Below are positions 1 through 11,200 of a DNA stretch of 64,000 nucleotides, one piece after another (positions within the stretch are counted from its first letter, which is position 1; each line of letters starts with the position of its first letter). This stretch comes from Drosophila persimilis (Eukaryota > Arthropoda > Insecta > Diptera > Drosophilidae), in contig NW_020825288.1 of NCBI RefSeq assembly GCF_003286085.1, positions 19,034,001-19,098,000 of the forward strand, in the 5' to 3' direction. The notes under the pieces are model-generated. The model was not told the origin of the DNA. It was given only the letters and a program-made list of their open reading frames with translations, and ran no database searches. Position numbers and translations under genes: made by a program.

Positions 1-640
1 GGAAATAACCCAAGCCGCTGCCCCGGCTGCGCCTGAGACTCCCGCGGACATAAGGCAGGAATAGGGAGCAGGGGAAGAGCCAGCGGAGGATTTTTAAGTC
101 CGAGAGTTGGAGGCGCACACAATCACCATGAGTGATCTCAGTGAACCCCAGAATGCAGGCCGAAATGACCCAGAAGGTAGACGAATTGTTGAGGATGGGA
201 TGCATCGATAAAGGACGCGTATCCCATGCCAAGAATCTTCTACATCCTCGATGAACTACGGGAGTCAAGGTTAATCAGCTGCCTGAAAATGAAAGATGGA
301 TATTGGCAAAGTACCGGGAAGAGAGCAGCCGGCCTGACATTGTGGTCATCGGGCGAACGGAGGAAGAACACCGAAGAAACCTAAAAGAGGTGCGGCGCAA
401 CTTTGACAGGGCGCCACAGGACTAGGCCCGGAACTCTTATCTGCGAAGAAGGCCGTGGACTGGCCGTGGTATGGGCAAACAGCACCACCTCTCCAATGCA
501 GCGTGGAGACTTGACGCAAAACTAGCACCAAGGTACGATGAGCACTACCGAATACAGAACTTCATATCATCAGTGATAAGCCGACTAAGGAAGCAAGGCT
601 ACAAAAAGCAAAGAATGGCACACGTCTAAAATCTGAAACC
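1..640 (+). mobile_element. Ty3/gypsy LTR element fragment (integrase C-terminus)
   Basis: Reading + from about 482 to 630 gives HHLSNAAWRLDAKLAPRYDE, then HYRIQNFISSVISRLR, which resembles the C-terminal integrase domain of Ty3/gypsy elements (the KLAPRY-x-G-P-Y pattern). Upstream text to position 1 is out of frame or interrupted by stops. The left end is cut by the window. No intact ORF. Confidence 0.55.
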
Positions 641-1330
641 CCAACGCGAGGAGCACGAAACGTAGGCGTGCAGGAGTGAACAAAGTCATCCAGGGCGGGA
701 GAACTCACCCAGGCGGAGGAGGAACCAAGATGTATGGGATGAGGAGAGCACTGTCAACGGTAACGTATCTGAAGCAAAGACATAAAGAAATAAGCATAAA
801 TAAAGCGTCAAAACCAAAAAAAAAGAGGAAAATATATAAATAAACATGAATACAGATACAACAAAATACATTTAAAAATACATGAATACAAAAGAAAATA
901 CATAAATATAAACGGGGAGGGGGTGGGTCCATCAAAGATAAAAAATGGATACAGCAAATCATCGAAGACGACAAGAAACACGGCGAGAACACAACGATAT
1001 CAACAGAAAAAGATAAGACCGGATGAATGCATCAGCAAACGATAGAACACGGCGAGAACAGATAGCGAGCGGAGGGAGAAGAGAGAGCAAATGCACCAAT
1101 CACAAGAGGGGATCACACAACAAGGCGCAAGGTGCCTTTACAGAGCTCAGGCGGTAGGGAGAATATGCTACGGTGGGAAGCGGGGCGATAAACACTTCAC
1201 GGTAGCACACGCGGTAAGCATAAGCACAAAAAAAAAAACGGAAAGAACCAAAATGAAACGTGCAAGAACTAGGAAACGGAAAAAAAATGGAGGAACTTCG
1301 GCTGGAGGCGCAGAGGGAGATCTTCGGCGA
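641..1330. other. A- and GA-rich low-complexity stretch
   Basis: Purine-biased sequence (runs such as AAAACCAAAAAAAAAGAGG and repeated GAGAAGAGAG) with no credible coding frame. Possibly leader or LTR-adjacent sequence of the gypsy fragment to its left. Confidence 0.4.
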
Positions 1331-2245
1331 GGGGGGCTATGGTGCCGGTACTCCTCGTCAGCGACTGGCGTCTATGCTCTCGAGCCAAGCATTCGCGGCC
1401 GTGCGGCGATGATTCGCCAAGGGAACTGCTGGAGGAGACGCTGGCGATGAGGCGGACTGCGACGACGGAGAAGTCCAGCAAAGAGGAATCCAGCGAGGAG
1501 AGTGAGAGGGAGGACAGCGACGAATCGCCGCCAACTCCACCACTTCGGGCCGACGGTGTGGCCCACACCAATGGCGCCAACGACGGAGCGACCATCCTTA
1601 AAGCGGCATGCCTTGCCGCGAGCCCAGAGAGGGACCGAAGCGTCCGGCCCTGCAGCAAGCCGATGGCACGCTTCCACACTTCTCGCAAAGATCGAAGCTA
1701 ACCTTAATTCCAGGCCGCACTCGCCGATGTCCGAAGTTACGACAGAGTTGCTGGCCCTTACTCCCGGGGGGGACCCTTGATGGCTACGGCCGAACCCGAA
1801 ATAAATGGTGACCTCCAATCAATAATTAATCGATGGCAGCATTTGAAGGTATTCACCCAACAGTTTTGCCAGCGGTGGAATGTGGAATACCTCAAAGAGC
1901 TCCGCAAGCGCACTAAGTGGCAGACGCCGACGCCAAACTTCTATGTTGGCGATATGGTTGTCGTCGAAGAAGACAATCTGCCCACCAATAAATGGCGGCT
2001 CCGTGTGGTAGATATCCTTACTGCCCGCGGCGACCTCAAAAAACCTGTGGTAAAGGTCGTTCTCCTTCCAGTAGAACCCCTAGTTTCGACCAACAATAAC
2101 GTGAATGTTCCTTTCAGGGCTCCAAGTCTCGTTACTTATACTTCTTCGACTACCTTCCTTCCTCCTAGCTCATCTCATTCTGACATGGCCAGGAATGCAT
2201 CCGCTACGGACCTGCCACGTGTTTCTGCGCCTGCGCCCTGAGTAG
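1330..2245 (+). mobile_element. BEL/Pao retrotransposon, integrase C-terminal fragment
   Basis: Across shifted + frames: LLAKIEANLNSRPHSPMSE (near 1680-1740), then QHLKVFTQQFCQRW and YLKELRKRTKWQTPTPNF, then VGDMVVVEEDNLP (1830-1985). These match the end of BEL/Pao polyproteins (integrase catalytic end followed by the DUF5641-type tail). At least one frameshift and several stops. Confidence 0.75.
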
Positions 2246-2254
2246 AGGCTCCGA

Positions 2255-2790
2255 GCCGTCTTGAGAAACAAATACTGCACAAACTTCCTGACGCAACAGT
2301 CGCCAGCTACATCGGCCCACGCCGGACGCCGCCCTCGTCGTCCAGCCCGTTCAGCCTTGGATGCATCGCCGCCCTCTACACCGGCTCATGCCGAGCGCCG
2401 TCCTCGTCGGCCCGTCAGCCGACCGGTCGGAGGAACCGCGACCTCATCGTCTTCGAGTCATGCGTCTCAAGCTGTACGCCGTCGCCGTCACCCCGTGAGC
2501 CGCCCCGTTGTAGGAACACCGGCACCCTCCGTCGACTCCCTTCTACAACATAGGCGTGCATATACTTCGCTGGTTCGTCCGATCCTAGAATACGGCTCCT
2601 GTGTATGGTGCCCTGAGTACAAAGTACACCAGAACAGTATAGAATCAGTATCAATCCATCTGCTCTGCGATCTCATGCAGAGACCTGCGGCAGTCATTTA
2701 CAGTCGCTGAATTCGACGATATCGAGCATAAAGCTTTAATTGCTGCTCGGCTGTCCGAGAAGACGCATACTGAGTGCGTGTTTTAAAGTA
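2255..2790 (+). mobile_element. GC-rich tract joined to a Jockey-clade RT 3' fragment
   Basis: From 2280 to 2530 the sequence is GC-rich with imperfect duplicated CGTCGTCCAG/CGTCGGCCCG units and no clear function. From about 2550 it reads [20 protein letters not shown], the C-terminal thumb region of a Jockey-type reverse transcriptase. The same text recurs at 35316-35375, so both pieces come from one family. Confidence 0.65.
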
Positions 2791-4230
2791 GTTTGGAGAC
2801 AATAAAGATAGCCTCCTTGATGGCCTCAACTTCCGCTTGGAACAAACTACAGTGATCCGGGAGCCTGAAGCAGTGACTGATGTTCAGCTCGTTACAGTAG
2901 ACTCCGCCTCCCAAGCGGCCGTCTAGCTTTGAGCCATCAGTGTAGAAGTGAACCGCATTTGCAGGTCCTGGCTCGCCCATCTCCCAGTCCTCCCTAGTTG
3001 AGATTGATAACTGGAAAAGCGTCGAGAGGTGATCACTGGGGATACAATAATCTGTCTTCTCCGGTAATTGCGGGAGTCTCGTAAGGATTTCCGAGTGCCG
3101 AACCACGGACGCATTCCACAGTTTCGCTTCTCTCCTTCTGAGGGCGGAAAGTGTTGCCATCTTCTTTCCTACGAGATCTACTGGGAGGAGGTCCAGTACG
3201 GTATCCTGGACTTCCCCTGGAGTAGTGCGTAGCCCGTCAGTTATGCATAGCCCTGCCATGCGTTGAACTCTACTAAGTCTGTTGAGACAAGTTCTTTTGT
3301 CTAGGGCTTGCCACCATACTACCACTCCATAGAGCATGATAGTCCGATTGCTTTCCTACATGTGTAAAAGGCCACTGTGGCGTTTGTTACTCTATTAGGC
3401 CAAGGGTACTTGGCATTAGGACTCCGCACTGCGTTGACGTCCCAAGTCAAACCCTAGGTACGTCAGTGCAGCCGTTATGGCGGTCGGAAGGATGTTATTA
3501 AAGGCACCTTCTATGTTCAGAAAGGCTACCAGGGAGAATTCCTTAAAGTTAAGGGACGCTTCGATGATCTATGTTATCAAGTGTAGGGCTGTTTCGGTGG
3601 ATCTTCCCTTCCGATAGGCATGCTGAGGTCAGCGATCAGACTGGGCGGAATACTCGCCGTGAGATGCAGCCCCAGGAGCCGTTCCATCGCCTTCAGAAGG
3701 AAAGACGATAGGATAATAGGTCTAAAAACTTTTGGGGCAGTGTGCGAAGACTTGCCTGCCTTGGGAATAAAAACGACTTTGGTCTGAAGCCAGGTATCAG
3801 GGATGCACTCGCGGGTGAAGACTCCCTCGTAAATTATTTTGAGCCAATAAATGACGTTATGTCCCGCGTGATTCAGTTGGGCTGGGATAATGCCGTTTGG
3901 GCCCACGGACTTGTATGGTTCTGATCGCCATGGAAATTTTCTCCTGGCTTAGCAGGCTCAGGATGGCATTTGAGACGACAGAAGGAGGCGCAAAGTAGTT
4001 GCGTCTGTTTTCATCGCAACCAGGGAAGTGGTGGACGTAGTCCACGATTGGTCGGTGTTCTTCAAGTTTCCCAGGGTGGGTGTTGTATTCGAGAGAACTC
4101 TGCGCAAGCGCGAGGCTTCTGAGTTATACTCGATTTCGATGCATAGCTTACGCCAGGAGGCGCGTTTGGCATTTCTAAGTTCTAGTTGTAAGCACCTTCA
4201 CCGATTTGACCATTAACAGGAGGTGACACC
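2783..4230 (-). mobile_element. Non-LTR retrotransposon (LOA/R1-like) RT and RNase H fragment
   Basis: Minus strand: degraded RT fingers near 4045-3577 (PDTWLQTKVVFIPKAGK), then the thumb region MLYGVVVWWQALDKRTCL and an RNase H domain with VHFYTDGSKLDGRLGGGVY and AEVEAIKEAI (2783-3337). An RNase H after RT is typical of the LOA, I and R1-like clades. Frameshifts separate the blocks. Confidence 0.7.
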
Positions 4231-5188
4231 TCGTTGTTTTCCAGCACATCACCTAAAAAGTTCCGAAACTCTTCTAACTTATGTGAAACATATGTTTGTA
4301 ATTTAAGTATTATTTTGACTTAGTATCAATTTCCATCTTTTTGATAAAGAAAAATCTGAATTTTCAAAATTTGCCAACCCCAAATACTTTCCGATTTTCA
4401 AACGCAATAACCATTTTACTTATCGTTATTCAATACATTTTGTGAACACAAAGTAAAATTTTGTCGAAAATAAGTGGTTAGGGATCTATTGACCACATCG
4501 ATACATCGGAATATAATCTCAGCTACAGATAACAATGGATTTTCTGCCCTGAATACTTACTTCTGCGCTTAACATACCACATTTTGATGTTGACAAAATA
4601 TTGCGAAAACGGGAGCTCCGAAAAATTACAGCGGACCGTTTCGGTTGAAGGCGTAAAACACAAAAGCAAGTGAAAGCCGATTGTTCATGTGGACCAGGAA
4701 ATATACAATAAAGCTCTATCAATCTTTCTGCGGGCAGACGCTCTACCAAAGCAACAAAAGGCAATGAAGAATAGTTCCGCCTAGAAATATTTCAAATCGT
4801 AATTCGAATTGTAAGTTGTTTGAAAAATACAACAGACGCAATTGAAAATAGAGAGACTAGTAATTGGTGGGAATAAGTAAACATATGTATTTGTATCTGG
4901 AGATACAATCTGGAGATTGTTCGGAAAATGCTTGAAGTCCAGAAGGAGCAACAGAAATTACATGCAGGTTTTGACGGATTGTGGATGGTGGATGTTGCCA
5001 GTGTGAATTGGCTTTTTAAATCTGTCATATTTTCCACCGTTCCCCTTACATTTTCTGTGTGAGAAAAGGCTTGTGACAATTTATTATACTATCGTGTTAA
5101 AACATCGAAATTTGATTTAGTATCGATACATTGTTACAATAACGAGCCCTAAAAAATCATCATTAGATTGGTCCACGTTTTGGCTAAA
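4231..5188. other. AT-rich upstream region of Gcn1
   Basis: Apart from the DRE-like site at 5121 I see no recognisable gene or element. Minus-strand frames of 81 and 95 codons (4519-4764, 4792-5079) show no family resemblance and are probably chance. The 5' UTR and promoter of Gcn1 must lie here or begin here. Confidence 0.4.
5121..5128. promoter_or_regulatory. DRE-like site TATCGATA upstream of Gcn1
   Basis: A perfect palindromic TATCGATA sits 60 bp before the Gcn1 start codon. This is the core of the Drosophila DNA-replication-related element bound by DREF, common in TATA-less promoters of housekeeping genes. No TATA box is obvious nearby. A second near-match (ATCGATAC) lies near 4498-4505. 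Function is inferred from position only. Confidence 0.6.
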
Positions 5189-5203
5189 ATGGTGGATACA
5201 CAG
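5189..5203 (+). CDS. Gcn1: Gcn1 coding exon 1 (MVDTQ)
   Basis: Five codons, ATG GTG GAT ACA CAG, followed by a GT donor with a weak downstream context (GTTATT). Splicing to the AG at 5257-5258 removes a 55-bp intron and keeps the frame. The resulting N-terminus ([14 protein letters not shown]) resembles the start of other GCN1 proteins. The donor is non-consensus, so this exon is the least certain part of the model. Confidence 0.75.
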
Positions 5204-8200
5204 GTTATTACATTAAATATCATATTTTCCTTTTAAATCAAATTTTTTTATGTTACAGTTGTCTAGTGCCTTGCGGGATTTGCCCAATAGGGTATTAAAC
5301 GTTCACGTGGAGGAGCGGCAGCAATTGTTTCAAAATGTTTCTGCTGTTCTGAAAAATCCAGGTAAGTGTTGCAGTGTTAATATGTATATAAGTAAATTTT
5401 ATGTAAGCACATAAACATATATAAAACACGATGAATCGATGCAGAAAATTATTGAAAACCAAAAGCTACAAACGGCAGAAAAGCCTTACAGTTCCTCGTA
5501 TCGTAAAAGCGGTGCATAAAGTGAGTTTATCCAACGATATTATCTGGAACTCCAACACCCAATTAGAATGATTTGTACATATACATCCATATGTATGTAT
5601 TATTATTTGACATACTCTACTCGTCACTGGAATGGGACAGTCACATTTTGTCTTGTAAAGTATACACCTTTTAAAATACTAACACAAGCTACGTACAAAC
5701 AGTCTAGAAAAACAGAAAAACAAACAGTCAACATACAGCACCAATTTTTCAATATATCCGGTTTTCGCAATCAATCCAGCAGAACATGTATGATTTTCTT
5801 TGGATCAGTGTCCTGTTGTCCTGGCGGCTCAATATAGCCGCCGATGCTTTCAAATTTTCTTTCAATATCTTATACTGGAAGCCATCCATATTTCCTTCCA
5901 CAAACACCAAATTGCCGACGCCATAGCGCCCCAAACCATTATACTACCGCTTCCATGCTTGACGGTGGGTATCAGATTCTTTACAGAATTCAATGGTTTC
6001 TTTAGGTGAACTTGGCTCATGAAACCATCCTTGTGCAAAAAATTGGCAATTGTTCTTGGGTGCATAATGACTCTTGCGCTTATTTTCGGGTATTTACTAA
6101 CTTCCTTAAGGATGCTTTTCTCGTCGCGACTCGATAGCTTCTTTGGCCTTCCTGATCTCTTCTTATTTTCCGTGGAACTGTTGTTATTGTTGCGAAAGAT
6201 GGTCTGGACGGTGGATCGACTTAATTTAACTACATCCTCGATTTCGCCATATGATTTTTTATCATGACGAAGACTAAAAATTAAATTTCGAACTAAAGAC
6301 TGTATTTGCTTCCTTTTTTCCCCCAAAAAAGAGTAACAATAATACTTTTGTGGACCCAATACACCCACTTGATACGCAACGAAGCTAGGCGTCAAAATAG
6401 TCGAATTTCACTTTTTGACGTTCTATTTCTTGAATAATTAAAGGGAATTCCCACGCTGCATGTAGACTTTTTTCCTTGAACATTTAATGTTTTTTTCCTA
6501 GTTTAAAGTTAAATAGTTGTTATATATAATTTTTTAAAGACTTTTTTCTGAAATAAAGATATTTGTTAGTCTCCTAAATAATGGCACACCAACTTTTGTA
6601 ATTTTCATTGCGAAAACCCGAAATATTGAAAAATTGGTGCTCTCAGGCGGTCGCTGCGTTTTTCACTTACTTTTCCGGTTTACCTTTTTCTCAAAACGTT
6701 CCGTTTTAAGGTGCTCAAGTTTTCAAATATTTTTGTTATCGATATGTTTCATCTTTAATCTTTTTTGGCAAACAAAAACACCTGACCTGGCTGCTTTTTT
6801 CAATTGCTTGTTTTGAAGCAAAACGACGGCAGAAATTACATACGTACATATGTACATGAAATTCCATTCCACAAAGCAAACAAATAATATTTTACATAAT
6901 AAAAATTTGAAGTAATCGTTGAAAGCATTTCGTAGCGAAACCTTTTGTTTGTATCACTCTTAGAAGCAGTTTTCTTAAAAATGTACCTGCCTTTGCAACG
7001 TGGTGTACGGAAGACAATGCAAACAAAACAAAACTGAAACTCTTTTTAAGCAACAACCAGGACAAAGAATATGCACGTCGACTTTAGGAGCAGAATCATT
7101 TCTATTGACCTCAAGAAAAAAACAAAATGGACCGCTCCACCAGCCATTCAGGCTAATACATTCGTTTAATTGGTGCAGTAAAAACGGGACTAAAATTTAC
7201 TAAATTTCCAAGTTACCATTAAGTACCATTACCAGTACATATTCGCGGCATCATCGCTGCCAAAACGCTTGCCTGACTGACAAGACAAGTCGCCATCGCC
7301 GCAAGCAACTGAGACTCTCCTGGTCCGGAGTCCGCAGTGCTGGGGGGGCGATGAGCGACCCGCCTGTCAGCAGGTGCCCGGGTGTTAGAGCCTCGCCGTC
7401 GCTTGGATCTTGGCTGATGGCTCCCAGCGGCCTCGAGTTCATTATGACCTCGATGCCGACGAGGACTGTGGCGAGCTCTTCGGCGGTTAGGAGCGCGCTG
7501 CCTACCGCCCGTAGGAGTAGGCTCTTGGCAGTTTTTACACCTGCCTCCCATAGCCCTCGTTCTTTGACGCAAAGTCTCGAATTGCGTCTCCTTGCTCCTT
7601 GAGCCTGATCCGCAGAGCGCTGAGATGGCGGCTCGCTCCGACGAAGTTCGTCCCGTTGTCGCAATGGACGACTTGGGGATATCCTCGGCGACCGACGAAC
7701 CTTTGGAAAGCCAACAAAAACAGTCAGTGGTTAGATCGGAAACTATTTCTAGGTGAACCGCCTTGGACAAAAATCAACGTCAATTGAAAATGGGCGGAGA
7801 GCACGGATTCGATCTGCGGTTAAATTCCCCATGAGTTGCGTCAGCAATCGAGGCTTGCATTTAAAACAGCGCATACACGATCGAACTGTCTGACGGCAGT
7901 CCTCCTGAGCGTTCACTATCCAAACGCTCTGTCAAAGTATGCTCACAAGTGCTCGTGGGCTGACATGTAGATTAGAATGGTGCAGATGACGAATAAAGCT
8001 TCGCACGAATTGCGAGCGGTTAGTGAAAAGCACAGGAAACTTGGCATCGTATGATATAGGAGCTTTGGCTAGTCGCCCCCTCACTCGAAACAAAGAAAAC
8101 TTACACCAATTCCCTGTGTCTTCATGGATGAATGGGTTTAACCGCTGAAGACTAGGACCAATTGTAGAATATCCGGTGGTTGTATGTAAACTGGATGGAA

Positions 8201-11200
8201 TAGCACCGTTAATCTCATTCAGTTGTTGATCCCAGGTAGTGTGATCTTTCCCACACACGGATCGCTGCCAAAACCGATCGCTTTAAGCGCTCGCTTGCAT
8301 TCGCTTGAGCCGAATAAAAAGCGGTACAAATATGTTTAATTGAAAATCGAGTTAAAAAAGCTTCAAAGAATCCTGATCGAAATTGAGAACCATGGTCCGT
8401 TAAGATGGATTCCGGCACTTCAAACGTAATGAAAATAGTGAATCGAAGTGAATCGTTTCAATGGGCAGAGTATTTTGTACAATGATCCGCGATTATTAAT
8501 AATCCAATATTCCCTGCCTTTGAACGAGGGTACGGACCTGACAGATCCATGTAGAGTCGGTTAAACGGTCTCTCTGATTGAATTGTCTTTCCCAATGGTG
8601 GTCGTACTACTGCATTTGGACTTTTGGTCTGTTGAAAAATTACACAATTATTCACATACTCTCGGATTTGAACCAACATCTTAGGCCAGATCAGGTATCT
8701 CTTAAGTTTTTCCACGGTTTTACCCATTCCGCCATGTGATGCGCTAGGAGAATCATGGGCTTGTTTAATAACACTGCTGAGAGGGAACCCATAGTTTTTA
8801 TGACTGGTTGTCAGATTTAGGATCTCCAATCGGTTATTTTTAAATCTGGGAGTGTTTCTTGGTTCTGCTGAATGCGTTCAATTAAATCAAGATATTCCAA
8901 CGAAGCGAAATGCTCGAACTCTAAATCGATGATCGCACCTAGGTCTATAAACTCATCGACTGACGACTCATTTTTCCTTGACAGAGTGTCAAGCTCGAAT
9001 TTCTTAATTCCCTTAATAACTGCTATACATTCTAGTTCCGTAACGGAATAATTCCGTTGCGCTTTGCATAACTTAACCGACATGTATCCGATTGGCATTT
9101 CGAAGCCTTCTTCATTCTCTGAGCTAAGCCGCACCCAAGGCCAAAAGAACAAGCATCGTACAATAAGATGATATTCTTAGAAAAATCAGGAGTTCTGAGG
9201 ATTGGAGCTGATGTTAATCTTCGTTTCCATTCTTCAAAAGCATTGGTTGCGGTTTCATTCCATATTAAGGAGGTATTCTGTTTACTAAGCATCTCGGTCA
9301 ATGGAAAGCTTACGGAGGCATAATTCTCCACGAAACGTCGATACCATCCGGATAAACCGAAAAACCGCCGTAACTGCTTCACCGTTGTTGGAATTGGGAA
9401 GTCGTTGATTGCCTAAATCTTAAATTGATCGATATTTATCTGACCATCATGAAACCGAGATATTTAATCTCTCTCATGCAGACCTTCGATTTTCGAACCT
9501 TGGTGGTGATATTCGCTTTTCTTAGGCATAGTGCGATTTCTTGCAAAAGAATCAAGATATACAAATACTCGATTCCGTAAATGTGGGGGTATGGCATGGT
9601 CCATTAAGCGGCATAACTGAGGACTGAGGTGCATTTGTCAGACCAAATGGCATGACCTTATATTGGTACAGCGGACGATTAGGAACGGTAAACGCAGTAT
9701 ACGGTCGTGATGGCTCGTCCAATGGTATTTGCCAGAAAGCATGTTTCATATCATATCAGTTATATACCGCGCGGGGGTAAGCGGCTTAAGATCCCGTCAA
9801 TATGTGGTAAGGGGTAAGCATCCTTCCTCGTGTATTTATTGATTTCGCGAGATTCTACACACAACCGAACCTTATCACCTTTTTGAACAAGGACACAATT
9901 ACTACTCCAAGGACTGCAAGAAGGTTCTATGATATCGAGAACATGTTATCTACCTCAGCAAAGGCCAGTGTCTTTGTTTGTTTAATCGCCTAATGCTAAT
10001 CGCGCCTAATCGAAATAATGCTGTTTCGGCCTAACCCTTCTCATTCGTACGAAGGAAAAATTTCAATAACACCTTGCAGTATTTTCTGCTCTCTACTAGA
10101 ATGTTTGTGTAACTTGGGTGAGCTTTCTTCATCCACCGTGGGACCTACATCTGACTCAAGTTTAAATTTTCTAAAAAAATCAATTCCTAAGTAAACCTCT
10201 TGGGTTAAGTCTGGTATGATAAAGAAATCTATACTTTCCGTGAGTCTACGATATGTAATAGTCACTGTGAAAATGCCCTCAACCGAGCATTTTGTTGGGC
10301 TGTTTTTACTCTAACCGACGCTCCAAAATCTAATAAGGCGTTGTAAACATTGTCTTCAATCGTGATGGGTGTGTACAGATGATTATCTCCTGTGCTGAAT
10401 ATACCCGATACTCAAAATGAGTATTGGGGTATATTAGATTTGTGGTAAAAGTGGATGTGTGTAACGTCGAGAAGGAATCGTTTCCGACCCCATAAAGTAT
10501 ATATATTCTTGATCAGCATCAATAGCCGAGTCGATTGAGCCCTGTCTGCCTGTCCGTCTGTCCGTCTGTCCGTCCGTCCGTCCGTCCGTCCGTCCGTCCT
10601 TATCAGCGCCTAGTGCTCAATGACTATAAGAGCTAGAGCAGCGACATTTTATATCCGGACTTCGGTGATATGTCACTGTTGCAGGTATATTTCAAAACTT
10701 TGCCCCACCCCCTCCCGCCCCCAGAAAGGACGAAAATCTGTTGCATCCAAAATATTGCAGATTTGAGAAAACTAAAAACGCACAATCATATCATATGACC
10801 ATATCTATCCGGTTGCTGAATCTGGATCAGATCGGATCATTTTTATAGCCAAAAGGAACAAGGAACAAATCAATTTGCAGTGGCTACGCAGCGACTGACG
10901 TCACGCTCAGACTGATTTTCTGTTCTTTGTCGTGTCGCTTAATATTAGCGGCGTCTGCCGGAGGAGAGCCATACTGAATGTAGAGTTGCGGTGTCCGCAG
11001 CAACTCACAACGTTCCCCTTCGTTTTTTTAATGGAAATACTTCTCCACAAATCAAAACCTAGATGGACGCTGTTTATATGGACTCTTTCCAATCATTTGC
11101 AACTGTAAAGTTCTGGTCTGCTGTCATCTAGTTGTCTGGAAAAAGAAAAAATGATCACAGAACGGATTTATTTTGAAAATTGCGGATAGACGGTCAGAAA

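Noticed and set aside
1269-1818. Minus-strand ORFs of 139-148 codons opposite the BEL fragment
   Set aside because: Compositional shadows; the + strand carries the recognisable integrase text and the minus translations match nothing I know.
10545-10602. Possible CRISPR-like or satellite array of CCGT units
   Set aside because: It is the usual tetranucleotide tract within INE-1-like elements, with no spacers, in a eukaryotic genome.
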